Origin: Pseudoalteromonas luteoviolacea S2607
GTDB taxonomy: Bacteria; Pseudomonadota; Gammaproteobacteria; Enterobacterales; Alteromonadaceae
DNA: 64,000 bases
Direction of reading: 5' to 3'
Assembly (NCBI RefSeq): GCF_001625575.1
Contig: NZ_AUXV01000020.1
Coordinates: forward strand, 1 to 64,000
A program made the position numbers and the translations under genes. Under the pieces are notes generated by a model. That model had not been told where the DNA came from. It did not search any database and saw only the letters and a program-made list of their open reading frames with translations. Of this stretch, positions 20,701 to 27,964 are shown piece by piece (position 1 is the first letter of the stretch; each line of letters begins with the position of its first letter).

Positions 20701-21503
20701 GTGATTGCCCAGACTGGGTGGCGGGTGAACTCTGGATTGGCGGTGTTGGCCTTGCCAGTGCCTATCGAGGCGATGAAACACTCACCGCACAGCGGTTTGT
20801 CATGGCAAACGGCAAGCGCTGGTACCGCACAGGTGACCTTGGCCGCTACTGGCCGGATGGCAACCTCGAGTTTTTGGGTCGAATTGATCATCAAGTCAAG
20901 GTGCGCGGGCACCGAATTGAGCTAGGTGAAATTGATGCGGCTATGGCTCAGGTTGAAGGTTTAAGCCGTGGTGTGGCCCTGACAATTGGCGAGCCGAAAA
21001 AGCTTGTTGCCGCTTTTGTTAAAACACCCCATGCCATACTGGATGCACAGACAATTACCGCACAGCTTGAGCAGCAATTGCCTGAATACATGGTGCCTAG
21101 CCATTTATTAGAACTCACAGCATTGCCACTTAGCGCCAACGGTAAAATAGACCGCAAGCAGTTGGCCAATGAATTTATTGAATTAGAGCTGGAGCAAGCC
21201 CAGTTTGAAGCGCCAGAAGGCGAACTTGAGCAACAACTTGCCGAGATCTGGCAAACACTATTAAAACGCGACCAGATCTCACGCCATGACGACTTTTTTG
21301 CCATTGGTGGTGACAGTTTAAGCGCAACACAGCTAATCCAAACACTGCAACAACAACACATTATTCCTACATCTTTGTCACTCACAACGCTATTTAGCGC
21401 CCCAAGCATTGCCAGCTTGGCTACCGCCATAACACACGCGTGGCGCGAGCTCGGTGGCACAACTTGTGACACGGATGAATTATTTGAAGAGGGTACAATA
21501 TGA
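11745..21503 (+). CDS. NRPS: ArCP-(Cy-A-PCP)x3, salicylate loading and three cysteine-type modules
   Basis: 3252 residues; GGAGAG precedes the ATG. The aryl carrier is at 1-80 (LGLDS, Ser41). Three modules follow: Cy1 100-535, A1 550-1040, PCP1 (Ser1089); Cy2 1147-1590, A2 1605-2095, PCP2 (Ser2144); Cy3 2200-2635, A3 2650-3140, PCP3 (Ser3191). Cy1 and Cy2 have DxxxxDxxS (DLLIADVQS 232-240; DYLTLDGFS 1287-1295); Cy3 has NYMTLDGYS (2332-2340), with Asn for the first Asp. Cy2 and Cy3 have FTSTLG, whereas Cy1 has FACNLG (444-449). Pocket residues of A1, A2 and A3 all read D-L-Y-N-M-S-M-I-W by alignment in the head, a cysteine-type code. There is no epimerase, methyltransferase or thioesterase domain. 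The acidic tail (DTDELFEEG) probably docks with the TubC-like domain of the next protein. The stop overlaps the next start as ATGA. Cytoplasmic. Confidence 0.93.
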   Translation: MALTKNTPLNQQQLLEHVQAFVQVPLEDKLDANLIELGLDSMHMMRLVNQWRKQGAKVTFSKLIEQPVLSHWITLLCSQASAVAQITQAPQLPNIDPYAEFELTDVQYAYWIGRQDDQELGGVGCHAYLEVDNLDIDPLKLEQAWHALYQYHPMLRAQFTESGTQQVHSPLPTPGLAVNDFRSLTLDESTQAVEQVRSRLSHRKLGIEHSQTMGLELSLLPEGRCRIHFDVDLLIADVQSLNILLKDLAVLYHGGTLETDPNWSFAKYLAYEKAQNKTKLKEDKAYWQTRLATLPSGPQLPLCCDPQTVTKPMFARRLHTLTKTQWQTLKNTAQQHQVTPAMLLVTSYASVLAKYSAEQKFTLNLPLFDRKTQHPGIENVVADFTNLLLLDCDFSDAKSFIDHAKAIQNQFHQNVAHSDYSAVQIQRDLVKHGFAQGVSAPVVFACNLGTPLLSQQDTVLGQFNYMISQTPQVWLDHQVYEVDEGLMLAWDAVDEIFPEALIDTMFASYVALLEKLAAHNDAWHAQHLAELPHHQQTQRAAVNDTAAPYTPHTLHEAFFKAAQTHPDKTALVFNNQALSYRSVADKALRVAAYLQQHGLRESEPVAVTLPRGAEQIIAVLGVLAAGGCYVPIGTHQPQSRRAKIHRTAEITLVIAKQNDPEHDPAAKCIDIQQALQAEPQASAVITNPASPAYIIFTSGSTGEPKGVEMSHQATANTIYQLNKDYQIGQNSCALAVSALDFDLSVYDIFGLLGAGGKLVLVDEHKRRDAQAWLELVHQHNVTVWNTVPVLLDMLLTAAEQDSRPLNFEQVMLSGDWIGLDLPPRLQHISASNPPIIAMGGATEAAIWSNYCEVRAPLPLHWHSIPYGKPLPNQKYRVVDNHGHDCPDWVPGELWIGGIGLATCYRGDLAQTTARFVEQDGERWYRTGDQGRYWPDGNLEFLGRIDHQVKVRGHRIELGEIDTALANIEGVQRAVTVTIGEPKSLASVVVLAPQSALDSMAIQRQLHTLLPDYMVPNHIEFAQQIPLSANGKVDRKALTNQLAATQQQSAERLTAPQTDNEKRLAKIWQSLLGIEQIGQQSHFFELGGDSLIATQLIAKLKQQGLASPKPLRDLFSAPQLSAYAARLDSIVSTPKLEVVPDLDNRFAPFPLTEVQRAYWMGQTPGLPLNCSTLYLLELEGENVDLQRMAKAWDQLVEHHEMLRAVITPEGQQQLLSHLPAMSIAQVSLNSETNNHSDAARDHLHQFWRKICQQAQQSHDQSESVTLPNHRICAVHYGGNKTRLGIIFDYLTLDGFSIKLLLDQLANLYNDPAYYLPEINVSFRDYVLQVQHDDAEYAAAQAYWREQIKTLPPAPQLPLAQDPQSITTPEFVRREAQLDADTWQALKHKARSYGITPSVLLLTAYSNVLRRWSEDDHTLNLTLFDRQDVHNDINKVFGDFTTLAPIAFRANAGNSILAQAQEAQLQIAQAIEHKAISSIWIQREQARHGTLTSAALPVVFTSTLGLGGGLFENSTGNFPQIVPGGLSQTPQVWLDHQLYEFDGALILSWDAVDALFPTDMIDDMFISYVSALNALCHSSWEQALSLPLPNAQAHTRIAVNNTERPQTPRTLHHAIFAHAQQHPDDTALIFENTAVNYAQLCEQALSIAALLQQHQLKLAEPVAVTLPRGINQIAAVLGVMAAGGCYVPIGIHQPANRQAKIHRTAGIRLALTNSEHLDVESIDSVTRLDIATARAPLCKPVEVSPDQPAYIIFTSGSTGEPKGVEMCHQATVNTIDQLNQAYNIDNHSCVLAVSALDFDLSVYDIFGLLGAGGQVVLLSDENRRDASAWLQLVHQHNVNVWNSVPVLLDMLLVVAEQDDRQLPFNQVMLSGDWIGLDIPPRLQAKSKAGIPLIAMGGATEAAIWSNFCEVRGDIPAHWNSIPYGKPLPNQTYRVADAQGRDCPDWVAGELWIGGVGLASAYRGDDKLTAERFVHYEGKRWYRTGDRGRYWPDGNLEFLGRIDHQVKVRGHRIELGEIDTALGRIEGIARGVALTLGEPKMLVAALVMDENMALDTDAVHSALNLALPDYMVPSHLLAVDVLPLSANGKVDRKQLAAQFDGQLSAVDVAITPPQTDNEMQVAQLWTDLLGVTEMGLESSFFALGGDSLLATQFLTQLAQQGLSTKQPLRTLFANPTLGAFAATLEAHQAAHSQQIVAKPEQQFEPFALTEVQSAYWLGQTPGFPLNCGTHYLLELDSLTLDIEKMMNAWQTLYARHDMLRAQVSDDNQQVVLQQSLVPKLDIDSSTYTSLDQARAQINIWWQAQNSQHVHDAITMKVARYQTEGTERSRLALMFNYMTLDGYSIMLLLREFAALYQVPDTELPPLSLTFRDYVTQVQDSQQAIDEAQAYWQERLATLPDAAALPLAQDPLHIEHSEFSRRSARLPKAKWQAIKQAARSHNVTPSILVLSAYAEVLSQYSGGHAHTLNLTLFDRQNVHPEVGSIVGDFTSLAPLAYYPDEQNSIAHQAKQLQNQLADVLEHRAVSSVWVQRERSRTMGRTAAALPIVFTSTLGMADDLLADSFNEDLPQFTDGGLSATPQVWLDHQMYEFRGELILSWDAVDALFPADLLDNMFARFLTLLDELAVSTDAPFSHALPKAQQVVRDRVNNTDVEQTPRTLHQAMFDYARQHPDAVALITDTQTVTYGQLADKALRIAHLLTQHALLLGEPVAVSLPRGVEQVAAVFGIMAARGCYVPIGVHQPTSRQAKIHRTAGIRWVLTDEAHINQDVEQGVTRINVADAADLSPLATPLTVASDAPAYVIFTSGSTGEPKGVEMCHQATANTIDQLNQHYAIDSSSRVLAVSALDFDLSVYDLFGLLSVGGSVVLLNEENRRDATTWLELVHKHRVTIWNSVPVLLDMLLVVAENDTRSLPFEKVMLSGDWIGLDLPPRLQAKTYSEIPLIAMGGATEAAIWSNSCEVKGDLPAHWASIPYGKPLPNQTYRVVDPFGRDCPDWVAGELWIGGVGLASAYRGDETLTAQRFVMANGKRWYRTGDLGRYWPDGNLEFLGRIDHQVKVRGHRIELGEIDAAMAQVEGLSRGVALTIGEPKKLVAAFVKTPHAILDAQTITAQLEQQLPEYMVPSHLLELTALPLSANGKIDRKQLANEFIELELEQAQFEAPEGELEQQLAEIWQTLLKRDQISRHDDFFAIGGDSLSATQLIQTLQQQHIIPTSLSLTTLFSAPSIASLATAITHAWRELGGTTCDTDELFEEGTI
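12042..21419 (+). repeat. Three tandem homologous Cy-A-PCP modules within the NRPS gene
   Basis: Module units of about 3.1 kb run roughly 12042-15119, 15183-18284 and 18342-21419. Modules 2 and 3 are closest to each other: both share NVNT/NTIDQLNQ, SLSVYD-type segments, GGVGLASAYRGD and FTSTLG, while module 1 differs in its Cy domain and in GGIGLATCYRGD. The A domains are nearly the same over their cores, which suggests module duplication or gene conversion. Equivalent antisense open frames recur at the same place in each module and are explained by the repeat. Confidence 0.8.
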
Positions 21504-24500
21504 CCATCGCCAGTATTATCGCTGATTTTGAAAGTCGCGGCGTTTACCTATGGGCCGAGCAAGGTAACTTAAAATTTAAGGCCCCTGCTGGGGTCATGAC
21601 GCCAGCACTTAAAACACAATTAAAAGACAACAAGGCGGCGCTTATCGACTATTTAAGCGACCCAGTTATGGCGGCCATCGAACCGAATCACGCCGATCGC
21701 CATCAGCCGTTTCCGTTGACAGATTTACAGGTCGCTTACTTAGTTGGCCGCAATAATGCCGTCGAGTACGGTGGCGTTGGCTGTCACAGTTACATTGAAT
21801 TGGACCTGCCGAATATTGATGCAAAACGTCTGCAAACAGCATGGCACAAGTTGGTTGAACGCCATGATATGCTGCGCGCCATCATCAACCTTGATGGCAC
21901 CCAGCAAATTGTCGCACAGGTGACACCAAAGGCTATCCGTATCCATGAGTTTGCAGAGTGTGACCCACAGACTCGCCAAGATAAGCTCTTAGATCTTCGC
22001 GAACAACTGGCGCACCGCCACTATCAACCGGATAAATGGCCACAGTATGACTTACACCTGAGCCAAACTGGTGAAGGGTCTATACTGCATTTTTCTATCG
22101 ATTTGCTTATTGCTGACTTTGCCAGCATTCAAATTATGCTCGCCGAACTCGGTGAGTTATACAACCATCCAGAGCGCACACTTGCGCCTCTGGGTGTGTC
22201 TTACCGCGACATTGTGATCGCACGCAAAGCCCTGTTAGAACACCCAAAAACAGCACAGCGCTATGAGCAGCACAAAGCCTATTGGTTAGAGCGTATTAAA
22301 ACACTACCTGCACCACCCGAGTTACCGCGTGCAAAGAACACGGGTAATGACGAAAACGTGTCATTTTCTCGCTTGCATTTTAATCTAGCGTCTGACCTGT
22401 GGCAGCGCCTTAGTGAGCGCGCAAAAAGTCATAAATTAACGCCTTCTAGCCTTGTGCTGGCGGCATTTACAGAGGTGATTGGCCGCTGGTCACGTCGCCC
22501 AGATTTTTGTTTGAACCTCACCATGCTTAACCGTGCCAATGTGCACCCTGATGTGCGTGGTGTGGTCGGTGACTTTATTGCTGTTAATGTGTTGGGTGTG
22601 TCGCCTGATCCACAAGCAGGCTTTGCGCAGCGCGCAAGTCAGTTGCAGCAGCAACTTTGGCGCGACTTAGAACACAGCGACTTTACAGGCGTTGAAGTAC
22701 TGCGTGCGATGAACCAAAACCAGCAAAGCAACACCATAGTGCCGATTGTTTACACCAGTACCCTAGGTTTATCTGGTGATGAACTAGATAGCAACCAATT
22801 TATGCACGACGCGCAGCTTCGCTACGGTATAACTCAAACACCTCAAGTGTGGTTAGATTGCCAAGCAACAGAGCGTGCTGGTGAACTGGTTGTGGACTGG
22901 GACATCCGCCAAGGCATTTTCCAAGATGGTGTTATAGAGCAAGCACATCAAGCATTTTGTGAGCTACTGCGTGCACTGGCGAATAACGATGCCCTGTGGC
23001 AGTCCACTAGCCCAGTGAGTTTGCCAGCGCAAACACAAGCGCATATTGCAGCGCTAAACGATACCAAGACAGAGCAGGCTAAAGGGTATTTGCATTCTGG
23101 CTTTGCTCAGCATGCTCTACATTCTCCAGACCAAGTCGCGGTAGTGGATCAAAATGGTGGCATGAGTTACCAACAACTTGCAGAGTTAGCACTGCAGATC
23201 CGACACACCTTTGTCGACGCTGTTAAACCAGGCGACCATATCGCCATCGTATCTGACAAAAGTACTCAGCAAATTGCAGCGGTGTTGGCTGTCTTGTTTG
23301 CCGATTGTGTATATGTGCCCATTGAAGCGCAGCACCCTCTGGCACGTCAGCAATCGATTATCGCTAACTCTGGTGCGAAGGTCGTGCTGACGGAATCAGT
23401 TTATTTAGGCCAAGACTTTGGCCCAGATGTTTCTGTTATACCATTTGATCAGGTGCTACCGACTATGCCTGCTCACGATTGTAAACAGTTACTGGATGCA
23501 TTTGGTCAGCGCAGACAGCAACAAACGTTTGTCGATACTCCGGCTTATGTGATTTATACCTCGGGGACGACAGGTCAGCCCAAAGGCGTTCAGCTGTCGC
23601 ACGGTGCGGCATTGAATACCGTGCTAGAGGTTAACCGCTTGTACGATGTCAGTCCTCAAGACAAAACCTTAGGTTTGGTAAGCTACGGGTTTGACCTTTC
23701 AGTTTGGGATATCTTCGGAACGCTCTCGGCGGGCGCAACACTGGTATTGCCAGATCAAGATTTGCGAGGCGATCCAAACCATTGGCATCAAGTGATTGCC
23801 AAGCATAAAGTGAGCCTTTGGAACTCGGTCCCCGCACAAATGCAGATGCTGATTACCAGCTTACCGTGGGCGGAAGATCAAAACCTCAGCACACTCAGGT
23901 TAGCCATGCTCTCTGGCGATTGGATCCCCGTCCAACTCGCACAACAAGTAGTCCAACAGCTACCACACATTCGATTAATCAGCCAAGGCGGTCCAACAGA
24001 AACCGCAATTTGGTGCGTACAACACACCGTAACAGAAGTTGCTTCTGATGCCGTCTCGGTGCCCTATGGCAAGCCCTTAGCGAACCATCAGATCCACATT
24101 TTAAATGACCGTTTCGAGCCCTGCCCCACTTGGGTTACTGGTGAGATGTATATTGCCGGTGATGGCTTGGCAATAGGGTATTTAAACGATGCACAAAAGA
24201 CAGCAGAGCTATTCATTATGCACCCACAGACAGGTGAAAGACTCTATCGCTCCGGCGATTTGGGCTGCATCATGGACGATGGCATTATTGCCATTCAAGG
24301 TCGCGAAGATGGTCAGATCAAAATAAATGGCCACCGCATAGAGCTCGGAGAGATTGAATCAACTATTGCAACCCATCCAGCCGTTAAGAGTGTTGCAGTG
24401 GTCAATCTATCTCGCGATGGCAACTTGGCAGCGGCACTGGTGCTCGAAGGCGCGGCTGACACCGAAATGGCGATCAGTGATTTAGGTAACTTACTCAATG

Positions 24501-26029
24501 AAAAGCTGCCTAAATATATGCTGCCTGCACATTACTTTGCTTTAGACTCATTACCTCTGAGCCAAAACAGTAAGGTTGATAGAAAGCAACTTAAGGTACA
24601 GCTCGCGCAATTACAGCAACAGCTGACTACCCAATTTGAAGCACCGCTCGACAATCATGTTGAGCAAACCGTTGCCCAAATCTGGTGTGATTTGCTCGGA
24701 GTGAGTGACGTATCTCGTCATGATGACTTTTTCCAGCTTGGCGGCACCAGTTTAAATGCCATCAACCTGTTAAGCGCATTTTTAGCGGCAGGCTTTGACG
24801 CGGATATTGACCTCATTTTTAACCATGCCGTATTCAGTGAAATGTCCGATGCACTGGCCAAGGCAAACGAGGCAAAACAAGCGTGGCTAGATAGCATTGA
24901 TTTAAACGATATGGCCACCAAGGCGTTAAGCGGCCTTGCAGACGCCCTACCATATACGCCAAATTCTGAACCAAAAACCGTGCTTTTAACTGGCAGCACA
25001 GGTTATTTGGGCAGCTATGTACTGCGCGAGATGTTAGATAATAGTGATTATCACATCGTATGCTTGATGCGCTGCGATGATGTGCAACATGGCTTTTCGC
25101 GCTTAACACAGGCCGCAGCAGAAAAAGGCTTACCGACCGATATTCCGCAGGAGCGTATTAAGGTGATAAGCGGCAGTATGTCCGATGTCAACTTTGGACT
25201 CAGTGACGCTGAATATCAAGCCCTCAGCGCACAAGTCGATGTGATAGTGCACAACGCGTCAATCATTAACTTGATGGACCCACTGTCAGCGCTCTACCCG
25301 ACTAACGTGGAGGGGGCGCGCGAAATCATCCGTTTGGCAAGTTCACACCAAGTGAAACCGGTGCATTATATTTCGACTATTGGTGTGCACCATGCGCTGC
25401 CTGCCGATGTACCACAACCTGTGATTGAGCAAACCCAGGTCGTGCCATGGCGAGAAGTGGACTTGACTTACGAGCAGTCAAAAATCATGGCCGAGACGTT
25501 GTTCACAGAAGCGAGAAGACACGGCGTGCCAGTAAATATTTTGCGCCCGGGCACCATCACATGGGCAACCACAGAGGCCCCCTTTATTAACGACGATGCG
25601 TTCTTAAAGTTTTATCGTGCCTGTTTGAATATTCACGCCTACCCAGCGTCTGAATTAGCCGTCAATATTGTGCCTGTTGACTATGTGGCAACCTGTATCA
25701 CAGCCATTGTCAAAGGTGCCACAGGACAAGATAGTAACTTCCACTTAGTGTCAGACCAAAGTACCGATGTTGTCCAGATCTACAATTGGTTCAACGAGCT
25801 TGGCTGTGATATTCAACCCCTTGATTTTACGGACTGGAAAGACACACTGAACGACAGCTTTGTTCGCAGTTTTGTAGAGTTGTATTTCAAACAAGGAATG
25901 GATTCTGGAGGCCACCACCAATACGCCACAGACAATCTCAAAGCCATACTAGCCCAGTTCGACCTACCAAACTTTGCAGTCGACCGAAATTACCTAAAAC
26001 CGCTTACGGAGAAATACAATAATGCTTAA
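21500..26029 (+). CDS. NRPS: docking-Cy-A-PCP-reductase, terminal module with reductive release
   Basis: 1509 residues, start overlapping the previous stop. Domains: TubC-like docking 1-54; Cy4 about 68-505 with DLLIADFAS (201-209), YTSTLG (418-423) and WLDCQ (451-455); A4 about 530-1035; PCP 1050-1115 with LGGTSL (Ser1084); thioester reductase 1155-1509. A4 pocket residues read D732 L733 W736 N775 M803 S805 Q829 I837 W838, near the cysteine-type set of the other modules but with Trp for Tyr and Gln for Met, so its substrate (cysteine, or another Cy-compatible residue) is uncertain. The reductase has a Rossmann motif TGSTGYLG (1164-1171), Thr1293 and a YEQSK catalytic pair (Tyr1324, Lys1328). 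It should release the chain as an aldehyde or alcohol using NAD(P)H. The thioesterase gene starts inside its last codons. Confidence 0.93.
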   Translation: MTIASIIADFESRGVYLWAEQGNLKFKAPAGVMTPALKTQLKDNKAALIDYLSDPVMAAIEPNHADRHQPFPLTDLQVAYLVGRNNAVEYGGVGCHSYIELDLPNIDAKRLQTAWHKLVERHDMLRAIINLDGTQQIVAQVTPKAIRIHEFAECDPQTRQDKLLDLREQLAHRHYQPDKWPQYDLHLSQTGEGSILHFSIDLLIADFASIQIMLAELGELYNHPERTLAPLGVSYRDIVIARKALLEHPKTAQRYEQHKAYWLERIKTLPAPPELPRAKNTGNDENVSFSRLHFNLASDLWQRLSERAKSHKLTPSSLVLAAFTEVIGRWSRRPDFCLNLTMLNRANVHPDVRGVVGDFIAVNVLGVSPDPQAGFAQRASQLQQQLWRDLEHSDFTGVEVLRAMNQNQQSNTIVPIVYTSTLGLSGDELDSNQFMHDAQLRYGITQTPQVWLDCQATERAGELVVDWDIRQGIFQDGVIEQAHQAFCELLRALANNDALWQSTSPVSLPAQTQAHIAALNDTKTEQAKGYLHSGFAQHALHSPDQVAVVDQNGGMSYQQLAELALQIRHTFVDAVKPGDHIAIVSDKSTQQIAAVLAVLFADCVYVPIEAQHPLARQQSIIANSGAKVVLTESVYLGQDFGPDVSVIPFDQVLPTMPAHDCKQLLDAFGQRRQQQTFVDTPAYVIYTSGTTGQPKGVQLSHGAALNTVLEVNRLYDVSPQDKTLGLVSYGFDLSVWDIFGTLSAGATLVLPDQDLRGDPNHWHQVIAKHKVSLWNSVPAQMQMLITSLPWAEDQNLSTLRLAMLSGDWIPVQLAQQVVQQLPHIRLISQGGPTETAIWCVQHTVTEVASDAVSVPYGKPLANHQIHILNDRFEPCPTWVTGEMYIAGDGLAIGYLNDAQKTAELFIMHPQTGERLYRSGDLGCIMDDGIIAIQGREDGQIKINGHRIELGEIESTIATHPAVKSVAVVNLSRDGNLAAALVLEGAADTEMAISDLGNLLNEKLPKYMLPAHYFALDSLPLSQNSKVDRKQLKVQLAQLQQQLTTQFEAPLDNHVEQTVAQIWCDLLGVSDVSRHDDFFQLGGTSLNAINLLSAFLAAGFDADIDLIFNHAVFSEMSDALAKANEAKQAWLDSIDLNDMATKALSGLADALPYTPNSEPKTVLLTGSTGYLGSYVLREMLDNSDYHIVCLMRCDDVQHGFSRLTQAAAEKGLPTDIPQERIKVISGSMSDVNFGLSDAEYQALSAQVDVIVHNASIINLMDPLSALYPTNVEGAREIIRLASSHQVKPVHYISTIGVHHALPADVPQPVIEQTQVVPWREVDLTYEQSKIMAETLFTEARRHGVPVNILRPGTITWATTEAPFINDDAFLKFYRACLNIHAYPASELAVNIVPVDYVATCITAIVKGATGQDSNFHLVSDQSTDVVQIYNWFNELGCDIQPLDFTDWKDTLNDSFVRSFVELYFKQGMDSGGHHQYATDNLKAILAQFDLPNFAVDRNYLKPLTEKYNNA

Positions 26030-26804
26030 TGCTCCACAGACCAACAATGGCGCGTGTTACCGAATTTTCAAAGCACGTCCGAATGCCACTAAGCGTTTGA
26101 TTATTTTGCCTCATGCGGGCGGTTCTGCGAGCTACTTTCGCCAGTGGGCCAATATGGCAGACCCTGACTTGGAAGTTGTGGTTGTACAATATCCCGGTCG
26201 CGAAAATCGCATAGCAGAGCCCTTAGTGCCAGACATGAATCGGCTTGTTAGCACCTTGACTACTGGCTTGAAGCCTCTACTCAATAAACCCTATATTTTG
26301 TTTGGTCACAGCATGGGCGGCGGTATTGCTTACGAATTGGCCATGCGTATTCAAGCTTACCGCTATCGGGCACCGACCCAACTGGTGGTTTCCGCGGTTG
26401 AAGGTCCAAGTTGCCACCATGCAACTGACGTGCATAAAGCCAGTGATGAGGTGATGCTGGGTGAACTCAAGCGCCTCAACGGGACAGGCGTCGATCTCAA
26501 TGCCTTTCCGGAGCTACTAGAGATGATGCTGCCGCTGCTGCGCAATGACTATCAGTTGATAGAAACCTATCAGCCGAATATCAACGCGCCAAAGTTACAA
26601 CATCCACTCACGGTGATGCTCGGCTCAACCGATACCGAGCTGACCTACGAAGAGGCCGAAGCTTGGCAGCAAGTGAGTACTCAGCCCATCAACATTGAGA
26701 CTTTCCAAGGTGGTCATTTCTACTTGGCCGACCATATTGAGGCTATCCTGTCCCACTTAAACACGCTGTTCCCAGCACCAAAAGCTTGGGTATGCGCGCC
26801 ATAG
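26022..26804 (+). CDS. Type II thioesterase (YbtT-like editing enzyme)
   Basis: 260 residues. LPHAGGSASYF (oxyanion region), QYPGRENRI, GHSMGGG (nucleophile serine) and GGHFYL (catalytic histidine) define a stand-alone thioesterase that hydrolyses wrong or stalled acyl groups from carrier domains. Its ATG overlaps the end of the NRPS gene by 8 bases, with GAGAA upstream as ribosome-binding site, so it is the last gene of the biosynthesis operon. A strong terminator follows 38 bases after the stop. It edits rather than releases: the NRPS has its own reductase release domain. Confidence 0.92.
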   Translation: MLNAPQTNNGACYRIFKARPNATKRLIILPHAGGSASYFRQWANMADPDLEVVVVQYPGRENRIAEPLVPDMNRLVSTLTTGLKPLLNKPYILFGHSMGGGIAYELAMRIQAYRYRAPTQLVVSAVEGPSCHHATDVHKASDEVMLGELKRLNGTGVDLNAFPELLEMMLPLLRNDYQLIETYQPNINAPKLQHPLTVMLGSTDTELTYEEAEAWQQVSTQPINIETFQGGHFYLADHIEAILSHLNTLFPAPKAWVCAP

Positions 26805-26841
26805 CCCCAGCCACCTACCACAATTAATATTTATCCATACT

Positions 26842-26867
26842 AGGAGCTGTCGTTGCAGCTCCTTTTT
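26842..26867 (+). terminator. Rho-independent terminator of the biosynthesis operon
   Basis: Perfect 8-bp stem AGGAGCTG / CAGCTCCT (26842-26849, 26856-26863) with a 6-base loop, followed by five T. Confidence 0.9.
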
Positions 26868-26893
26868 CTCATCCACCTTATAAAATTTATCTC

Positions 26894-26925
26894 TTATGGG
26901 GAAAAGAAACCCGATATGGGTAGTG
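26894..26925 (+). promoter_or_regulatory. Putative operator, copy A of the siderophore-locus motif
   Basis: The 32-base stretch TTAT.GGG...ACCC...GGGTAGTG lies 64 bases upstream of the binding-protein gene start. It matches copy B before the receptor gene at 20 of 32 positions with no gap, including the terminal GGGTAGTG and the central ACCC at identical spacing. It is probably the site of the AraC-type regulator encoded at 41028-41939 (inference). Confidence 0.6.
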
Positions 26926-26989
26926 TTTAATAAATAGCCACTGCAAAATAAGCCAATTTACTTCCATAAATTTTCGCAAGGAATCGCTA

Positions 26990-27946
26990 ATGCGCCGCTT
27001 TATTCTGCTGTTTTGTGTGCTTTTCTTCACATGGTTATCTCACAGCGCTAATGCCCAATTCCCCGTCACAGTGAAAGATGACCGCAACAAGCTGGTCACC
27101 ATTAAATCCGCGCCTAACAAGGTTGCTGCGGTTTCAGTATTTGGTGCTGACTTACTCAATGCTCTCGGTATGCAAGCCGCTGGGATTTCTACACTGAATC
27201 ACCAGCTGTCACCTTATCTTGGTAATCAGACCAAACACATGGTCGACCTTGGAGAAATTCACGAAACAAATTTAGAAGTACTCACCGCACTCAAACCCGA
27301 TCTTACCATCGGGCTACGTACTTATACCGAGCCCTTTGCCACAAAATTTGAAGAAATCGGGCATTTTTTGGCATACGATTTAGTCACCAAAGCAGATTCT
27401 GACCGCGCGATACGCTCTGCCGCAAAAGCCTTGGGTAAACCAGCACAAGGAGTGGAACTAAATCAGGCATTTAATGGCCTGCTAAAACGCTATTCGTCGG
27501 CACCGCTCAAACAACAGTCAGTGGTGTTTTTATGGCATTGGTCAGATGTACCCTATGCCTTTTTTGACCACCATTTCACGATTGAGATGATGCATGTCCT
27601 AAACGCTAAAAATAGTGTCGGTATCTCACCACAACCAAATTTAAAGAAGTTTGATTCAGCGCCTATTTCGATGGAATCTTTACTAAAGCTCAACCCTGAT
27701 GTGATCATTTCCTTTAAAGGTGAACCGGGGCCATTCAAAGCGCACCCTGTTTGGCAGCAATTAAAAGCCGTTAAAACTGGCCGCGCCTATCGTGTTGCCG
27801 ATCATTACGTTATGCCGCATGGTCCTGTTGCGCGGCGTTTAGTATTGCAAGAATTGGCGCACCTATTCCACCCCAATAAATTTGCAGCGCCTCACGCTTT
27901 AGTAAAAGAAGCGCGGGCTACAACAATGCAATTTGGTGATTTATAA
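26990..27946 (+). CDS. Periplasmic siderophore-binding protein (FecB/BtuF-type, class III)
   Basis: 318 residues with a clear signal peptide (MRRFILLF...HSANA, cleavage near residue 22). The mature part follows the helical-backbone binding-protein fold: VTVKDDRNKLVTI start, APNKVAAVSVFGADLL, a GEIHETNLEVLTALKPDLTI segment typical of FecB-like proteins, and a second lobe with LKLNPDVIISF and WQQLKAVKTGRAYRV. It carries ferri-siderophore from the outer-membrane receptor to the two FecCD-type permeases encoded just downstream. First gene of a four-gene import unit; AGGA precedes the ATG, and copy A of the shared operator motif lies just upstream. Confidence 0.9.
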   Translation: MRRFILLFCVLFFTWLSHSANAQFPVTVKDDRNKLVTIKSAPNKVAAVSVFGADLLNALGMQAAGISTLNHQLSPYLGNQTKHMVDLGEIHETNLEVLTALKPDLTIGLRTYTEPFATKFEEIGHFLAYDLVTKADSDRAIRSAAKALGKPAQGVELNQAFNGLLKRYSSAPLKQQSVVFLWHWSDVPYAFFDHHFTIEMMHVLNAKNSVGISPQPNLKKFDSAPISMESLLKLNPDVIISFKGEPGPFKAHPVWQQLKAVKTGRAYRVADHYVMPHGPVARRLVLQELAHLFHPNKFAAPHALVKEARATTMQFGDL

Positions 27947-27964
27947 CGCTGACGTAGACTCACT

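Noticed and set aside
14248..21472. Antisense open frames of 100-170 codons within the NRPS genes (for example at 14248-14634, 16689-17099, 20948-21472)
   Set aside because: They lie opposite strongly conserved NRPS domains and recur at the same place in each repeated module; they have no ribosome-binding sites or known domains.
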